Positions 1 through 9,853 of a stretch of DNA of 22,148 nucleotides are shown piece by piece; position 1 is the stretch's first letter; every line of letters starts with the position of its first letter. The notes beneath the pieces were generated by a model. It made no database searches, was not told the DNA's origin, and worked only from the letters and a program-made list of their open reading frames with translations. The translations under genes were made by a program, and so were the position numbers. Source of the stretch: JACQNR01 sp964533045 (lineage in GTDB: Bacteria > Acidobacteriota > Terriglobia > UBA7540); the NCBI GenBank assembly GCA_964533045.1, contig CAZHKT010000059.1:1-22148 (forward strand), read 5' to 3'.

Positions 1-274
1 CCCGGCCCGCAGAGGAAGGCATACCACCGCAACCCTAGCGAGGACCAAATCCGCTGTCAATGACAAATGTCAAATTCTGTAAGGACTACCGAAAAGGTCT
101 ATCCGCCCGCGCCCTCCAGGCCGAAATTGCCGCGCCCGCCTTCTTTGAGCGGCCGCCTGGCCGTTCATCCAGACCCGGTTGGAATCATGCAGGTCTTGAT
201 TCCGTGAACCGCCCGCCACTAAGATGAATCCAAAGGGTATCCAGCATGAGTATATCACCTGAGGGTACGGGCGC
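1..274. other. Upstream region of kinase gene, no gene seen
   Basis: No convincing coding region is visible here; the short minus-strand frame at 70-258 is Arg/Gly-rich and has no family features. Three alternating TGTCA/TGACA pentamers sit at 55-59, 61-65 and 68-72 and could be an operator. A weak sigma-70-like pair, TTGATT (196-201) and TAAGAT (220-225) with an 18-base spacer, lies about 50 bases before the kinase start. GAGGG at 261-265 is a good ribosome binding site for the GTG at 275. The promoter call is tentative, since each box matches only four of six consensus bases. Confidence 0.35.
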
Positions 275-2818
275 GTGATCGGTCAGACGATCTCTCATTA
301 CCGGGTCCTGGACAAGCTGGGCGGCGGCGGGATGGGTGTGGTTTTCAAGGCCGAGGACACGCTCCTGGGCCGGCTGGTGGCGCTCAAGTTCCTGCCGGAC
401 GCGGTGGCGGAGGATCCGGTTTTTCTGCAGCGCTTTCAGCGTGAAGCGCGCGCCGCCTCCGCGCTGAATCATCCCAACATCTGCACCATCTTCGAGGTGG
501 GGGAGGTGGACGGCAAGCCGTTCATCGCCATGGAGCTGCTGGAGGGAGGAACGCTCAGGCAGTGCATCGCGCGCGGCCTGCGGGCCGCCGCCAAGACGCG
601 CTCCGAGACTGCCACGGGCGACGAGCCGCATCCGCCGCAGGGACCGTTTCAGACCGCTGAGTGGCTCGACCTCGCGATTCAACTGGCCGACGCTCTGGAC
701 GCGGCGCACGGCAAGGGCATCATTCACCGCGACATCAAGCCCGGGAACATCTTTGTTACCGATCGCGGCCAAATCAAGATTCTCGATTTCGGGCTCGCCA
801 AGGTCGACCCGAAGAAAGCCCCCTTTGCGGCGGGCTCGGATGCTCCGACCGGGGGCGCGCCGCTCACCCAGACAGGCGCTCCGCTGGGCACCGCGGCCTA
901 CATGTCGCCGGAGCAGATTCGCGGCGAAGACTTGGACGCCCGCACGGACCTGTTTTCTCTCGGCGTCGTGCTATACGAAATGGCAACCGGGGTCCACCCC
1001 TTCGAGGCGGCTACTCCCGGCCTGCTGTTTGAGGCCATCCTGACGCGCAAGCCAGCGGCACCCACCCTGTTGAATCCGGCGCTGCCGCCGGAGGTTGACC
1101 CGATCATCTTCCGGCTGCTGGAGAAGGATCGCGCCAAGCGGTACGCGGAGGCGGCGGCACTCGGCGCCGACCTCAAGCGCTTGAAGCGGGACACGGATGC
1201 CACGCGCTCTTCCCGCCCCATCTGGATCTCACCGCCCGGGCAAAAGGGACGTCTGCTCGCCGCGGCCGCGGGTTCGCTCGTCACGCTGCTCGCCGTGCTG
1301 GTCGCGGCGCCCCTGTGGCAGAAGCGCTGGGCGCCCGCCGTCGCGCCGCCCGCCGTCGTCACGGCGCCCGCTCCTCGGCCCGCCATGCGAACCGTGGCGG
1401 TGTTGCCTTTCCGCGACCTCTCAGGAAAGACCGGCAACGAATCCTGGGGCATCGGCATGGCCGACGCCATCATCAGCCGCATGACCGGCCTGCGCAACCT
1501 GGCTGTTCGCCCCACCAGCTCCGTCCTGAAATATGCCCAGACGGGGGCGGACCCCGTCCAGATCGCCCAAGAACTGGAAGTGGACTCGGTGGTGCACGGA
1601 ACCTTTCAGCGTTCGGGGGGAGTGCTGCGCGTTTCGGTGCAGCTAATCGACCGGAGCCATCGCTCCACCCGCTGGGCGGGCCGCTACGATCTGCATGGCG
1701 ATGACATGCTGAAATTCCAGGACGAAGTTGCGCAGAAAGTCGTCGAAGGATTGAACGTCGAAGTTTCCCAGGCCGAGCACGATTCCATGACCGCACCCAT
1801 GACCGCTTCGCCCGAGGCCTATAATCATTACGTCGAGGCGCGTTATTACAGCAACGAGTTTCTGATGCGATTCCGGCGCGAGAGCCTGGACCGTGGCCAG
1901 GCACTGCTGGAGCGGGCCGTCGCCACGGATCCGAATTTCTCCCAGGCGCAGGCTCTATTGAGCATTCTGTACGTCCTGGAGAGTGGCAATTTCGTGGAGG
2001 GCGCCCCCGCCAACCTGACGCGCGCGATCCGCTCAGCGGAGCAGGCCGTCAAACTCGACCCCCGCCTCAGCGATGCTTACCTCGCCGTGGGGATGGCCCG
2101 GGCGCAACAGGGGCGAAATAGGGAAGCGATGGAAACCCTTCGCCATGCCCTCAGCCTGAGCCCCAATGCCGACAGCGTCATGGACGCCCTCGGCTACGTT
2201 TATCTCCATGCTGGGCTGCTCAAAGAGGCCGAGGCGATGATCCGGCGCAGTCTCGTCCTGAATCCCAACGTGCGGGTCGCCCGGCTGATGCTGGTGCGCT
2301 GCTTGCTCTTTCAAGGGAAGCTGGCCGAGGCGGAGGCCGAACTCCAGCGTGCCGCCGAGCCCGGCATGGATCTGCCCGAGGTCACTTCCGTCCGCGCGCT
2401 GCTGGCTTACTACTCGGGAAGACTCGATGAGGCGGTTGCGCTGGCCGACAAGGTCCACGGCGCCGGACGGCTGCAGGATCGCTCCCTCTACACCTTTGCC
2501 GGCGTCGTTCACGCTGCCCGCGGCCGCCGCGAAGCGGTGGACCCCGCCGTGTTTCGCCTTCGCACGGGCGAAATCATTAATCCCGAACTGGCCTATTGGA
2601 TCGGGGGACTCTACGCACTGCTCGGCGATGAGCTGAATGCCATCGCCTGGCTGCGGCGGGCCCTGGAGCTGGGCAATGAGAATTACCCCTGGCTCGAACG
2701 CGACCGGAACTTCGACCGCCTCCGCACCCACGCCGCCTTCCAAGAGCTGGCCGGCGAAATGCGCGCGCGCTGGGAACAGAATGTGTCTTTCATCAATCCC
2801 GCCGTTCGGTCTTCGTAA
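275..2818 (+). CDS. Receptor-type Ser/Thr protein kinase with TolB-like and TPR sensor region
   Basis: An 847-residue Hanks-type (PknB-like) kinase that should phosphorylate Ser/Thr on cytoplasmic partners. Kinase motifs are complete: glycine-rich loop at 15-23 (LGGGGMGVV), Lys38 in ALKF, Glu57, HRDIKPGN at 151-158, DFG at 171-173 and SPE at 211-213. The RD motif suggests control by activation-loop phosphorylation. One membrane segment at about 326-347 separates the kinase from a TolB-like domain (COG5616 type, about 372-497, with the VLPFRDLSG signature) and then several TPR units to the C terminus. The C-terminal half is therefore probably periplasmic and acts as sensor or scaffold. The GTG start is chosen because GAGGG lies 9 bases upstream and the upstream ATG at 246 hits a stop at once. 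It ends tail to tail with a second kinase of the same architecture. The ligand cannot be deduced. Confidence 0.93.
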   Translation: MIGQTISHYRVLDKLGGGGMGVVFKAEDTLLGRLVALKFLPDAVAEDPVFLQRFQREARAASALNHPNICTIFEVGEVDGKPFIAMELLEGGTLRQCIARGLRAAAKTRSETATGDEPHPPQGPFQTAEWLDLAIQLADALDAAHGKGIIHRDIKPGNIFVTDRGQIKILDFGLAKVDPKKAPFAAGSDAPTGGAPLTQTGAPLGTAAYMSPEQIRGEDLDARTDLFSLGVVLYEMATGVHPFEAATPGLLFEAILTRKPAAPTLLNPALPPEVDPIIFRLLEKDRAKRYAEAAALGADLKRLKRDTDATRSSRPIWISPPGQKGRLLAAAAGSLVTLLAVLVAAPLWQKRWAPAVAPPAVVTAPAPRPAMRTVAVLPFRDLSGKTGNESWGIGMADAIISRMTGLRNLAVRPTSSVLKYAQTGADPVQIAQELEVDSVVHGTFQRSGGVLRVSVQLIDRSHRSTRWAGRYDLHGDDMLKFQDEVAQKVVEGLNVEVSQAEHDSMTAPMTASPEAYNHYVEARYYSNEFLMRFRRESLDRGQALLERAVATDPNFSQAQALLSILYVLESGNFVEGAPANLTRAIRSAEQAVKLDPRLSDAYLAVGMARAQQGRNREAMETLRHALSLSPNADSVMDALGYVYLHAGLLKEAEAMIRRSLVLNPNVRVARLMLVRCLLFQGKLAEAEAELQRAAEPGMDLPEVTSVRALLAYYSGRLDEAVALADKVHGAGRLQDRSLYTFAGVVHAARGRREAVDPAVFRLRTGEIINPELAYWIGGLYALLGDELNAIAWLRRALELGNENYPWLERDRNFDRLRTHAAFQELAGEMRARWEQNVSFINPAVRSS

Positions 2819-2903
2819 CGCCTCTCCGCCCCGAACTTCGCCCGAGAATCTGCTCTGAATGATAGACGTCGCGCACCGGGTGGCGCGTGCGATGAAATGG
2901 ATT

Positions 2904-5735
2904 TCAGAGGGCCGCCAATTCTGCCTTAGCTTGTTGCAAAAGGGGGAGGCCGGGGTCGGCGTTGTGCCAGAGCTTGAGGAATTCCTGATAGGCCTCGCGA
3001 GATCGAGCCAGATTGCCAGACTTCTTGGAGGCGCGGGCCAGCTCGAGCCAGGCAAGCGCCTGGAGGGGGGAAACGGCGTCGACGCCGGGCCGTGCGACGA
3101 TGCGTTCGAATTCCGCGGCAGCGCGGGCGGGGTCGCCAGCTCGCGCAAAGGCCTGACCGCGCAAGTAGGTAGGCGCCAGACCTGCCAGAAACCCCAGTTC
3201 AAAGGGCTTTGCGGACCGCAGAACCTCGATAGCGCGGTCGGGGCGGCGGCGTTCGATCTCGATGGCGGCGCGGGCAGTGGGGATCCAGACTCGCGTCAGG
3301 ATGGTATGCTCGGGGTACTGCTTCTCAAGCTGGGCCGTGACCTGTTCGGCGCGCTGTGTGTCTCCCGCTCGCGCCAATGCCTGCGCGGCGATGACGCGGG
3401 CTTCCTTGCCCTGGGCCAGTCGGAGCGCCAGGAGGGCGCTGGCCCGGGCGCCCGCGGAGGCGCCCACCAGCGATTCCACCAGGGCTAGCCGGGCGTGCGT
3501 GGCGGCTTCCATTTCGGGACGGTTGTAGCGCTGTGCCAAGTCCAGCGTGTGCTGGAAGATTTCCCGCGATCGCATCAACTGGCCCCCGGCGGCGAGCCAC
3601 TGCGCCTGAAGCTGGTGGACTGTCGCCTCATTCGGCCGGCCATTGGTGATTTCCAGCTGGCGGTCGAGGAGGGCTGCGTCGCGAGTGGCACAGCCGAGCA
3701 TGAAGAGCAGCACGGGAGCGCTGGAGGATTCCGGATTCTCGGCCAGCATCTGTTCGAGCACCCTGCGGGCCGCGGGGAATCGGCCCGCACCCAGGTGGGC
3801 GGCGGCGATGTTGATCGAGGTGATGCCGCGGTTGCAATTGACAAGCTGGCGCGCGACCTGGGCTTCGGCCAGGGCCCGGTCGAACTGGCCGAGGTCGTTC
3901 AGCACTGCGGAAAGATTGGTGAGCGGCGTTGCGTCGCGAGGATAGGAAGCCTTCCAGATCTCGTAATTCTCCACCGCCTTCTCCACGCTGCCGGTGACGG
4001 TGCTGTGGTAATGCGCGGCAATGTAGTAGCGTTCGCGTTCGCTGACCCGCTCGCGCAATTCGTAGGCGCGGCGGGCGTGCTCGACGGCGGGAGCGGTTTC
4101 GCCCAGGTTGGCATACACGGCGGCGAGCCGGGCCTCTGCCAGAGCGAAGTTGGGGTCGAGTTCCAGAGCGCGCCGATAGAAGGGGATGGATTCCGATTCG
4201 CGGCCGCGTTCGCGCTCCGCGTTGCCCAGGCTGAAGGCGCGCAACGCTTCGAGCGAAGGGGTGGTGGCCTGATCGAGAGGCGCCGTAAAGCGTTCGAGGG
4301 AATTGAGCGACTCGCCCAGGCGCGATCTCAAGCGCGAGGCCGAACGGCTCAGGCTCTTCAATACGCCTTCCTTGGAAGCGGATTCGGCCTGCTCACTGGC
4401 CAGCACCTCGCCGGTGTGGGCGTCCACGACCTCAAGCGTCAGCACGTAGTGCTGCCCCAGGCTCGAAATGGAACCGGCAATGAAGGCGCGGCCCCCCTCG
4501 CGCAAGCAGATTTCACGGGCCACCTCACGCGTGACCCGGTCCTCGGGCGAGCGGCCCATCATGCGCAGCGACTCGCGGACGCGGCGCTCGGGAAAGATAT
4601 TCAGGTAAGGTGATTGCCATAATTCGACGGCCAGTGCCTGCTGGAGCGTTCCGTCAAAGACCGCATCGCCGGTGCCATTGGCGAAATCCGTGAGGACGAT
4701 GGTGTCCCTTTCGGATAGCGCCGGGGAGCGGGAAGGCCGGATGAGAATTCCCGCCGTCAGCGCCAGCAGGAGGACGGCCCCGGCGACGAGGGCGCCGCGC
4801 GACAGGGGGGAGAGGGGGCGGAGGATGCGCGCCGGCAGCCGGGCCCGACGCGCCGCGCTCGACGCGCCGACCCCCGAATCCTTATCGCGCCGCAGGCGCT
4901 TGAGATCGGCGCAAAGATCTGAGGCCGTCTGGTAACGCAGCGCGCGATCCCTCTCGAGCAGTTTGCCAATGATGTCGCTCAGCGCTGGCGGAAGATGCGG
5001 ATTCAGCTCGACGGCGGCGGGCGGCGTGCTCGTCAGGATCTTTTCGATGACCACGCCCGGCGTGGATCCCTCAAAGGCGCGCTGCCGCGTGGCCATCTCG
5101 AATAGCACCAGTCCCAGACTGAAGAGATCGGTGCGGGCGTCCAGCTCGTCGCCGCGGATCTGTTCCGGCGACATGTACTCGATGGTGCCCACTGGCATCC
5201 CCGCCGTGGTGAGTTCCCGGGTCCATTGCGTGGAGACGTCCAGGGTGGATTCACCCGGGAGGCGTTTCCAGATCCGTTTCGCCAGGCCGAAGTCCAGGAT
5301 TCGGGCATTGCCGTCGCGGTCCAGAATGATGTTGGAGGGCTTGATATCGCGGTGAAGGATGCCCCGGGCGTGCGCGGCCTCCAGAGCACTGGCCAGTTGG
5401 CTAGCCAATCGGAGCGTCTCGTCCAGCCTCAGCGTCTTCGAATCGAGAACTTGACGAAGCGTCGGCCCTTCGATAAAGGGCATGACGAGAAAAGGGCGGC
5501 CCTCGTGTTCTCCGGTGTCAAGGATCGCGCAAATATTCGCGTGATCGAGCAGGGAAGCAGCGCGGGCCTCGCGCTGGAATCTTTCCCTGGCGTCGGAGTC
5601 GTCGGACAGGGTTGCTGACAGAAGTTTGAGGGCCACCGTCTGGCCGTTACGGGCGTCCCACGCTTTAAAGACGACGCCCATGCCGCCCCGACCTATTTCC
5701 TCAACTATCTGATAATGGGCGATTTGACTCATCAT
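2904..5735 (-). CDS. Receptor-type Ser/Thr protein kinase with TolB-like and TPR region
   Basis: A second Hanks-type kinase, about 942 residues counted from the second Met of an ATGATG at the start. It has the glycine loop GRGGMGVVF (14-22), Lys36, Glu55, HRDIKPSN (127-134), DFG (147-149) and SPE (188-190). A membrane segment at about 313-332 precedes a TolB-like domain (about 340-475) and a long TPR tail. The extracytoplasmic half is longer than in the kinase at 275-2818, and the two are paralogues convergent by 85 bases. The start is uncertain. The frame stays open to an ATG at 5813, but family members begin about 10-15 residues before the glycine loop, which favours 5735/5732; neither site has a clear Shine-Dalgarno. 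It is divergent from the TonB receptor gene, so the two may be co-controlled. Confidence 0.92.
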   Translation of the reverse strand: MMSQIAHYQIVEEIGRGGMGVVFKAWDARNGQTVALKLLSATLSDDSDARERFQREARAASLLDHANICAILDTGEHEGRPFLVMPFIEGPTLRQVLDSKTLRLDETLRLASQLASALEAAHARGILHRDIKPSNIILDRDGNARILDFGLAKRIWKRLPGESTLDVSTQWTRELTTAGMPVGTIEYMSPEQIRGDELDARTDLFSLGLVLFEMATRQRAFEGSTPGVVIEKILTSTPPAAVELNPHLPPALSDIIGKLLERDRALRYQTASDLCADLKRLRRDKDSGVGASSAARRARLPARILRPLSPLSRGALVAGAVLLLALTAGILIRPSRSPALSERDTIVLTDFANGTGDAVFDGTLQQALAVELWQSPYLNIFPERRVRESLRMMGRSPEDRVTREVAREICLREGGRAFIAGSISSLGQHYVLTLEVVDAHTGEVLASEQAESASKEGVLKSLSRSASRLRSRLGESLNSLERFTAPLDQATTPSLEALRAFSLGNAERERGRESESIPFYRRALELDPNFALAEARLAAVYANLGETAPAVEHARRAYELRERVSERERYYIAAHYHSTVTGSVEKAVENYEIWKASYPRDATPLTNLSAVLNDLGQFDRALAEAQVARQLVNCNRGITSINIAAAHLGAGRFPAARRVLEQMLAENPESSSAPVLLFMLGCATRDAALLDRQLEITNGRPNEATVHQLQAQWLAAGGQLMRSREIFQHTLDLAQRYNRPEMEAATHARLALVESLVGASAGARASALLALRLAQGKEARVIAAQALARAGDTQRAEQVTAQLEKQYPEHTILTRVWIPTARAAIEIERRRPDRAIEVLRSAKPFELGFLAGLAPTYLRGQAFARAGDPARAAAEFERIVARPGVDAVSPLQALAWLELARASKKSGNLARSREAYQEFLKLWHNADPGLPLLQQAKAELAAL

Positions 5736-5879
5736 TCCGGAATTTGCACCGGCCCCTGCGGTGCTCGCTACCCCCACGTTAGCATATCCTGGCAGCCAGG
5801 CAAGCCCGAACATGAAAGCACACCGAAAAATCGAGGTCGGACGGGCTAATATAATTATGTTAGGGACGGATTTTTTTTA

Positions 5880-5908
5880 TTGACAAAAGTGCATTTCGAA
5901 TGTACGAT
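5880..5908 (+). promoter_or_regulatory. Sigma-70-type promoter of the TonB receptor gene
   Basis: A perfect -35 box TTGACA (5880-5885) is followed after exactly 17 bases by TACGAT (5903-5908, four of six matches to TATAAT). Transcription would start near 5915, giving a leader of about 74 bases before the ATG at 5989. The site lies in an AT-rich island in otherwise GC-rich DNA. On the opposite strand the same bases read TTGTCA (5886-5881), 18 bases from TAACAT (5862-5857), a weaker candidate promoter for the divergent kinase. If both are used, the -35 boxes overlap and the two genes would compete for polymerase. Confidence 0.6.
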
Positions 5909-5977
5909 TCGCGCCGTCGAGTGTTCTGGTTGAACTCATTTAGCGTCGAGTAAGGGTCAAACACAAAAAATACGGAT

Positions 5978-5981
5978 GGAG
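5978..5981 (+). promoter_or_regulatory. Ribosome binding site of the TonB receptor gene
   Basis: GGAG, within GGATGGAG (5974-5981), lies 7 bases upstream of the ATG at 5989. It supports that start, which is also the one that places a proper signal peptide at the N terminus. Confidence 0.65.
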
Positions 5982-5988
5982 CCAATAC

Positions 5989-8900
5989 ATGCAAAGAACC
6001 GTGTCTAGCGGTAGATACGCGCGCGCTTGCGTGTCGGCGCTCGTTGTGCTGTTGAGCGTCGGCTCGCTTCTGGCGCAAGGTGATCGCGGTACGATCACCG
6101 GAACCGTGACAGACCCCTCCGGGGCCGTTATCGTTGGCGCCACAGTGACCGCGACTAATACGGGCACTGGGGTTGCTACCAAAACCGCCACGAGTTCGAG
6201 CGGCGTCTATACGATTCCCTTTCTTCCGATCGGGAAGTATGACGTCAGTGCCGAGCAAAGTGGATTCAAGAAATACGTTGCGACCGGGATCATTTTGCAG
6301 ACCGGCGCGGTGGTGCGCACGGACATCACCATGCAGCTGGGCGCGGCGACAGAAAGCATTAATGTCACCGGCTCGGCAGACGTGGTTCAGCGCGACACTT
6401 CTGGCCGCGGCAACGTGATTACCAGCCTCGACATTCAGGAACTGCCTATCGTTTCCGTGGGCGAGCAGCGGAACCCGGGCTTCTACATCACGCTGGTTCC
6501 GGGCGTGACGGGTAGCGGATCCGCGGCGGGTACCCCCAGCGGTCCGGGTCGTGCGGCAAACACTACCGTGAACGGCAGTCAGAGCATGAGCACGGAGTGG
6601 ATGCTGGACGGGGCCGTTATCGGCCAGGGCGGAAGCTCTTCCGGCAGCTTTCAGATTCTCAACTTCCCTCCAGACGTCGTGGGTGAGTTCAACGTGATGA
6701 CTCAGAATCCGCCCGCCGAGTACGGCGACTCCGGCCTGGGTATCACGGCTTTTACGCTGAAGTCGGGCAGCAATGCCTTCCACGCCACGGCGTGGGAGTA
6801 CCTGCGGAACTGTAGCAGCGTGCCCGGCCAGACGACCAGCCAATCCGGCAACTTCTGTATGGATGCGCGCGGCTTCTTCGCCAGCCGCCCGCCCGTTAAT
6901 AAACAGAACGAGTTTGGCGTGATGGCCAGCGGGCCGGTCTTCAAGGACAAACTCTTCTTCATGGGGTGGTACAGCGGCTTCCGCCTTTCGAAAGAAGCGG
7001 GTGCTAACGCTGTCGATACCCTCCCCACCGCTGCCATGAAGGCGGGCGACCTGAGCCCGTATATGTTCCGCAACACCATCCTCGGCCAGGACGCCCTGGG
7101 GCGCAACATCATGGAGGGTGCCGTTTATGACCCCGCCACGACCCGTCAGGTAACGGCGGGTCAGGTTGACCCGGTGACGGGCCTGGTAGCAAACGCCACT
7201 ACCATGATTCGGGATCCCTTCCCGGGCAACATTATTCCGGCCAATCGCATTGACCCGGTGGCGGCGGCGATGTTTGCCCAGTTCCAGGATCCGCCAGCCT
7301 GTTCCACCTGTCTGGCGGGCTTCCAGAACAATTGGAACACGTCGTTCTCCAACAAGCAGACGGCCAACCAATATGGCGGCAAGATGGATTACAACTTGAG
7401 TGACGCGCATCGGCTGATGGGCGAATTCATCTGGTACCGCAACCGGCCGATCACCGGATCGAAGTGGCCTGGCGCGATCAGCGAAGGTTCCATCCAGAGA
7501 ACGGATCAGAACTTCGCCCGCTTCGCCCACGACTACATCATCCGGCCCAACGTGGTGAATCACTATGTGCTGGGCTTTGACCGCTGGTTCGTGGATAGCT
7601 TCCCGGCAGGCGGCATTGACTGGCCAAGCAAGCTAGGTTACACCGGGGTTCCCGGCACCGGCCCGGGCTCCACGTTCCCCGAACTGATTATCGGCGGGTT
7701 GGGTAACGTGTACGGCCGCGGCGGCCAGGGTTACAGCGCGAATAACACCTTCCATTTCCACGACACGCTGTCCTGGACCAAGGGCCGTCATACGATTAAG
7801 ACAGGCTTCCGGTACAGCCAGTTCCACACCAACGCCCTCAGCTCGGATACGCAGTCGAGCGGACTGGTGTTCAACTCCGGCACCACATCGCTGCCCGGCG
7901 CGTTCTATTCCGACAACAACGCCTTGGATGCGCCTTTCACCGGCATGGGTATTGCTGGCTTCCTGCTTGGACTGCCCAGCAATGGCCGCGCCAAGGTGAT
8001 CACCGCTTCGGTGGAAGACCGGGCGGGGCGCTATGCGGCCTTCGTCCAGGACGACTGGAAAGTCACGAACAAGCTGACCATCAATGCCGGCTTCCGTTAC
8101 GACCTCTTCCGGCCCGTCGTCAACAAGCGGAACCAGGTGTCGTGGTGGGATCCGATCGTTGTGAATCCTGACCTCGGCATCCCCGGCTCGCTGGTTTACG
8201 CGTCGCCCAGCCGTCGCAATGGCGCGGAGACCTACTTCCGCAATTTCGGGCCGCGTCTCGGCCTGGCGTATAGCGTGAACGACAAGACGGTGATCCGGGC
8301 GAGCTACGGTATCCTGTACGATGCCGGTTCCTCCTACCGTTCCATCGGCAACTCGTTCAATCAGGAGGGCTTCAGCGCTTCCAATCCTCTGATTACCGAC
8401 CAGACGTTTACCGGACTGCCCGGATTCCTTTCCGGAACCGTGCCCGGCAACCCGAACTTTCACATGATCCTGAAGAACGGTTGGCCCGCCAATCTCTTCC
8501 AGGCGCCTCCGTTTATTAATCCGTCATTCGACAACGGCAAGGGCCCCATGTCGTTCGGCGCCTTCCCGGGTGGCGGACTCAGCCCCATGATTCAGAACTG
8601 GACGTTCAATATCCAGCGGCAGCTCAAAGGGGATGTCGTTCTTGATGTGGCCTACGTCGGCACCATCGGAACCCACCTCTCCAGCCGTTTGATGAACTCC
8701 AACATCATGCCCAGCTTCTACGTGACCGACCCGAAGCTGCAATACGCTTGCGGCGTTGGTGACATTTGTCATTACATGCACTCCAACATCGCCGATCCGG
8801 CGGTTCAAAGTCTGTCGGTGGTGCAGGCGATGCCCACCTCCATGGGCTTTGACATGAACAACAATCCTGCTGTCGTGCACGTTCCGTTCCCGGGCTTCCA

Positions 8901-9837
8901 GGCTCTGTGGGGCGGCGGTGCGACGCTCGGCCAGGCACTGCGGCCCTTCCCGCAATACGGGACGGACAGCATCCAGAACAACGGCCAGATGGAGGACAAC
9001 TCCGAGCAAGTGGGCGTTTCCAATTACCACTCCCTCCAGATCCAGGGCCGCAAGCGGTTCTCCCAGGGTCTGACTTTCCTCGCTTCCTACACCTGGTCCA
9101 AAACCCTGACCGATGCCGAGAGCCTCTTTAGTGAGTTCTCCGGCTTCACGTCAGACTTCTACGACCGGCGAGGGGAGAGGGCTCTGAGCATCAACGACTA
9201 TCCGCACAACCTGGTGGTGTCCTATCAGTACGAACTCCCCTTCGGCAAGGGCAAGAAGTTTGTCAACTCCGGGGGAGTGTCCGACAAGGTGCTCGGCGGC
9301 TGGATCGTCGCGGGCGTCCAACAGTACCAGAGTGGCGCTCCTCAGATGATTACCGGCGGCGGCAACCCGTTCTGGCCCTATGCTTCGGCCAAGTCGTTCA
9401 TCAGCCGGCCGAACAAGGTGCCCGGCGTCGAAGGAATGACAGCGGCCCGCAAGGCGGGGGCTCGCTCGTTTGACCCGGCTAAGGACGTCACTTACAACTT
9501 CGCCGCTTGGAGCAATCCGGCTGCTGACCCGGCCACCAAGTGGACCTTCGGCAACGCGCCGCGCACCGACGGTTCGATTCGCGCGTTCCCCTACTTCAAC
9601 GAAGACATCTCGATTATCAAGCGGACCAACGTCACCGAGCGCGTCAGCATCGAGTTCCGTGCGGACTTCCTCAACATCTTCAACCGCACGCTGTTCGGGT
9701 TCGACGCTCGCGGCGACCAGTACGGCCAGATCCTGGGCGGCAACTCCTACGGATTCGGCTCCGGTTCGTTTGGCCACATCACGGCTCAGTCCAACTACCC
9801 TCGTGAAATCCAGTTCGGGCTGAAGATCAACTACTAA
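5989..9837 (+). CDS. Oar-like TonB-dependent outer-membrane receptor with carboxypeptidase-regulatory domain
   Basis: A 1282-residue outer-membrane protein. It has a signal peptide (residues 1 to about 29, hydrophobic core ALVVLL, ending LLAQ). Next comes a carboxypeptidase-regulatory-like Ig-fold (about 31-115, with GTITGTVTDPSGA and the GxY-x-V segment GKYDVSAEQSGF), then a plug domain (about 125-270, with MLDG and the run of Gly/Ser typical of this group). A long beta-barrel rich in Asn, Phe, Tyr and Gly follows, ending in the aromatic-terminated strand QFGLKINY expected for outer-membrane insertion by BAM. Length and layout match the large Oar/CarboxypepD_reg receptors that are expanded in Acidobacteriota. 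No obvious TonB box is seen. The role is presumably energised uptake of, or adhesion to, an oligomeric substrate, but the substrate is unknown and no SusD partner lies beside it. It is monocistronic, with its own promoter and terminator. Confidence 0.93.
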   Translation: MQRTVSSGRYARACVSALVVLLSVGSLLAQGDRGTITGTVTDPSGAVIVGATVTATNTGTGVATKTATSSSGVYTIPFLPIGKYDVSAEQSGFKKYVATGIILQTGAVVRTDITMQLGAATESINVTGSADVVQRDTSGRGNVITSLDIQELPIVSVGEQRNPGFYITLVPGVTGSGSAAGTPSGPGRAANTTVNGSQSMSTEWMLDGAVIGQGGSSSGSFQILNFPPDVVGEFNVMTQNPPAEYGDSGLGITAFTLKSGSNAFHATAWEYLRNCSSVPGQTTSQSGNFCMDARGFFASRPPVNKQNEFGVMASGPVFKDKLFFMGWYSGFRLSKEAGANAVDTLPTAAMKAGDLSPYMFRNTILGQDALGRNIMEGAVYDPATTRQVTAGQVDPVTGLVANATTMIRDPFPGNIIPANRIDPVAAAMFAQFQDPPACSTCLAGFQNNWNTSFSNKQTANQYGGKMDYNLSDAHRLMGEFIWYRNRPITGSKWPGAISEGSIQRTDQNFARFAHDYIIRPNVVNHYVLGFDRWFVDSFPAGGIDWPSKLGYTGVPGTGPGSTFPELIIGGLGNVYGRGGQGYSANNTFHFHDTLSWTKGRHTIKTGFRYSQFHTNALSSDTQSSGLVFNSGTTSLPGAFYSDNNALDAPFTGMGIAGFLLGLPSNGRAKVITASVEDRAGRYAAFVQDDWKVTNKLTINAGFRYDLFRPVVNKRNQVSWWDPIVVNPDLGIPGSLVYASPSRRNGAETYFRNFGPRLGLAYSVNDKTVIRASYGILYDAGSSYRSIGNSFNQEGFSASNPLITDQTFTGLPGFLSGTVPGNPNFHMILKNGWPANLFQAPPFINPSFDNGKGPMSFGAFPGGGLSPMIQNWTFNIQRQLKGDVVLDVAYVGTIGTHLSSRLMNSNIMPSFYVTDPKLQYACGVGDICHYMHSNIADPAVQSLSVVQAMPTSMGFDMNNNPAVVHVPFPGFQALWGGGATLGQALRPFPQYGTDSIQNNGQMEDNSEQVGVSNYHSLQIQGRKRFSQGLTFLASYTWSKTLTDAESLFSEFSGFTSDFYDRRGERALSINDYPHNLVVSYQYELPFGKGKKFVNSGGVSDKVLGGWIVAGVQQYQSGAPQMITGGGNPFWPYASAKSFISRPNKVPGVEGMTAARKAGARSFDPAKDVTYNFAAWSNPAADPATKWTFGNAPRTDGSIRAFPYFNEDISIIKRTNVTERVSIEFRADFLNIFNRTLFGFDARGDQYGQILGGNSYGFGSGSFGHITAQSNYPREIQFGLKINY

Positions 9838-9853
9838 CCGCTCCACCTAACCC

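Noticed and set aside
2033..3202. Minus-strand open frame of 389 codons across the kinase junction
   Set aside because: It overlaps two kinases with intact motifs and has no recognisable domain.
5860..7563. Long minus-strand open frame of 567 codons opposite the TonB receptor gene
   Set aside because: It is antisense to a well-supported gene, rich in Arg/His/Gly with no family motif, and its length is explained by GC-rich third positions.
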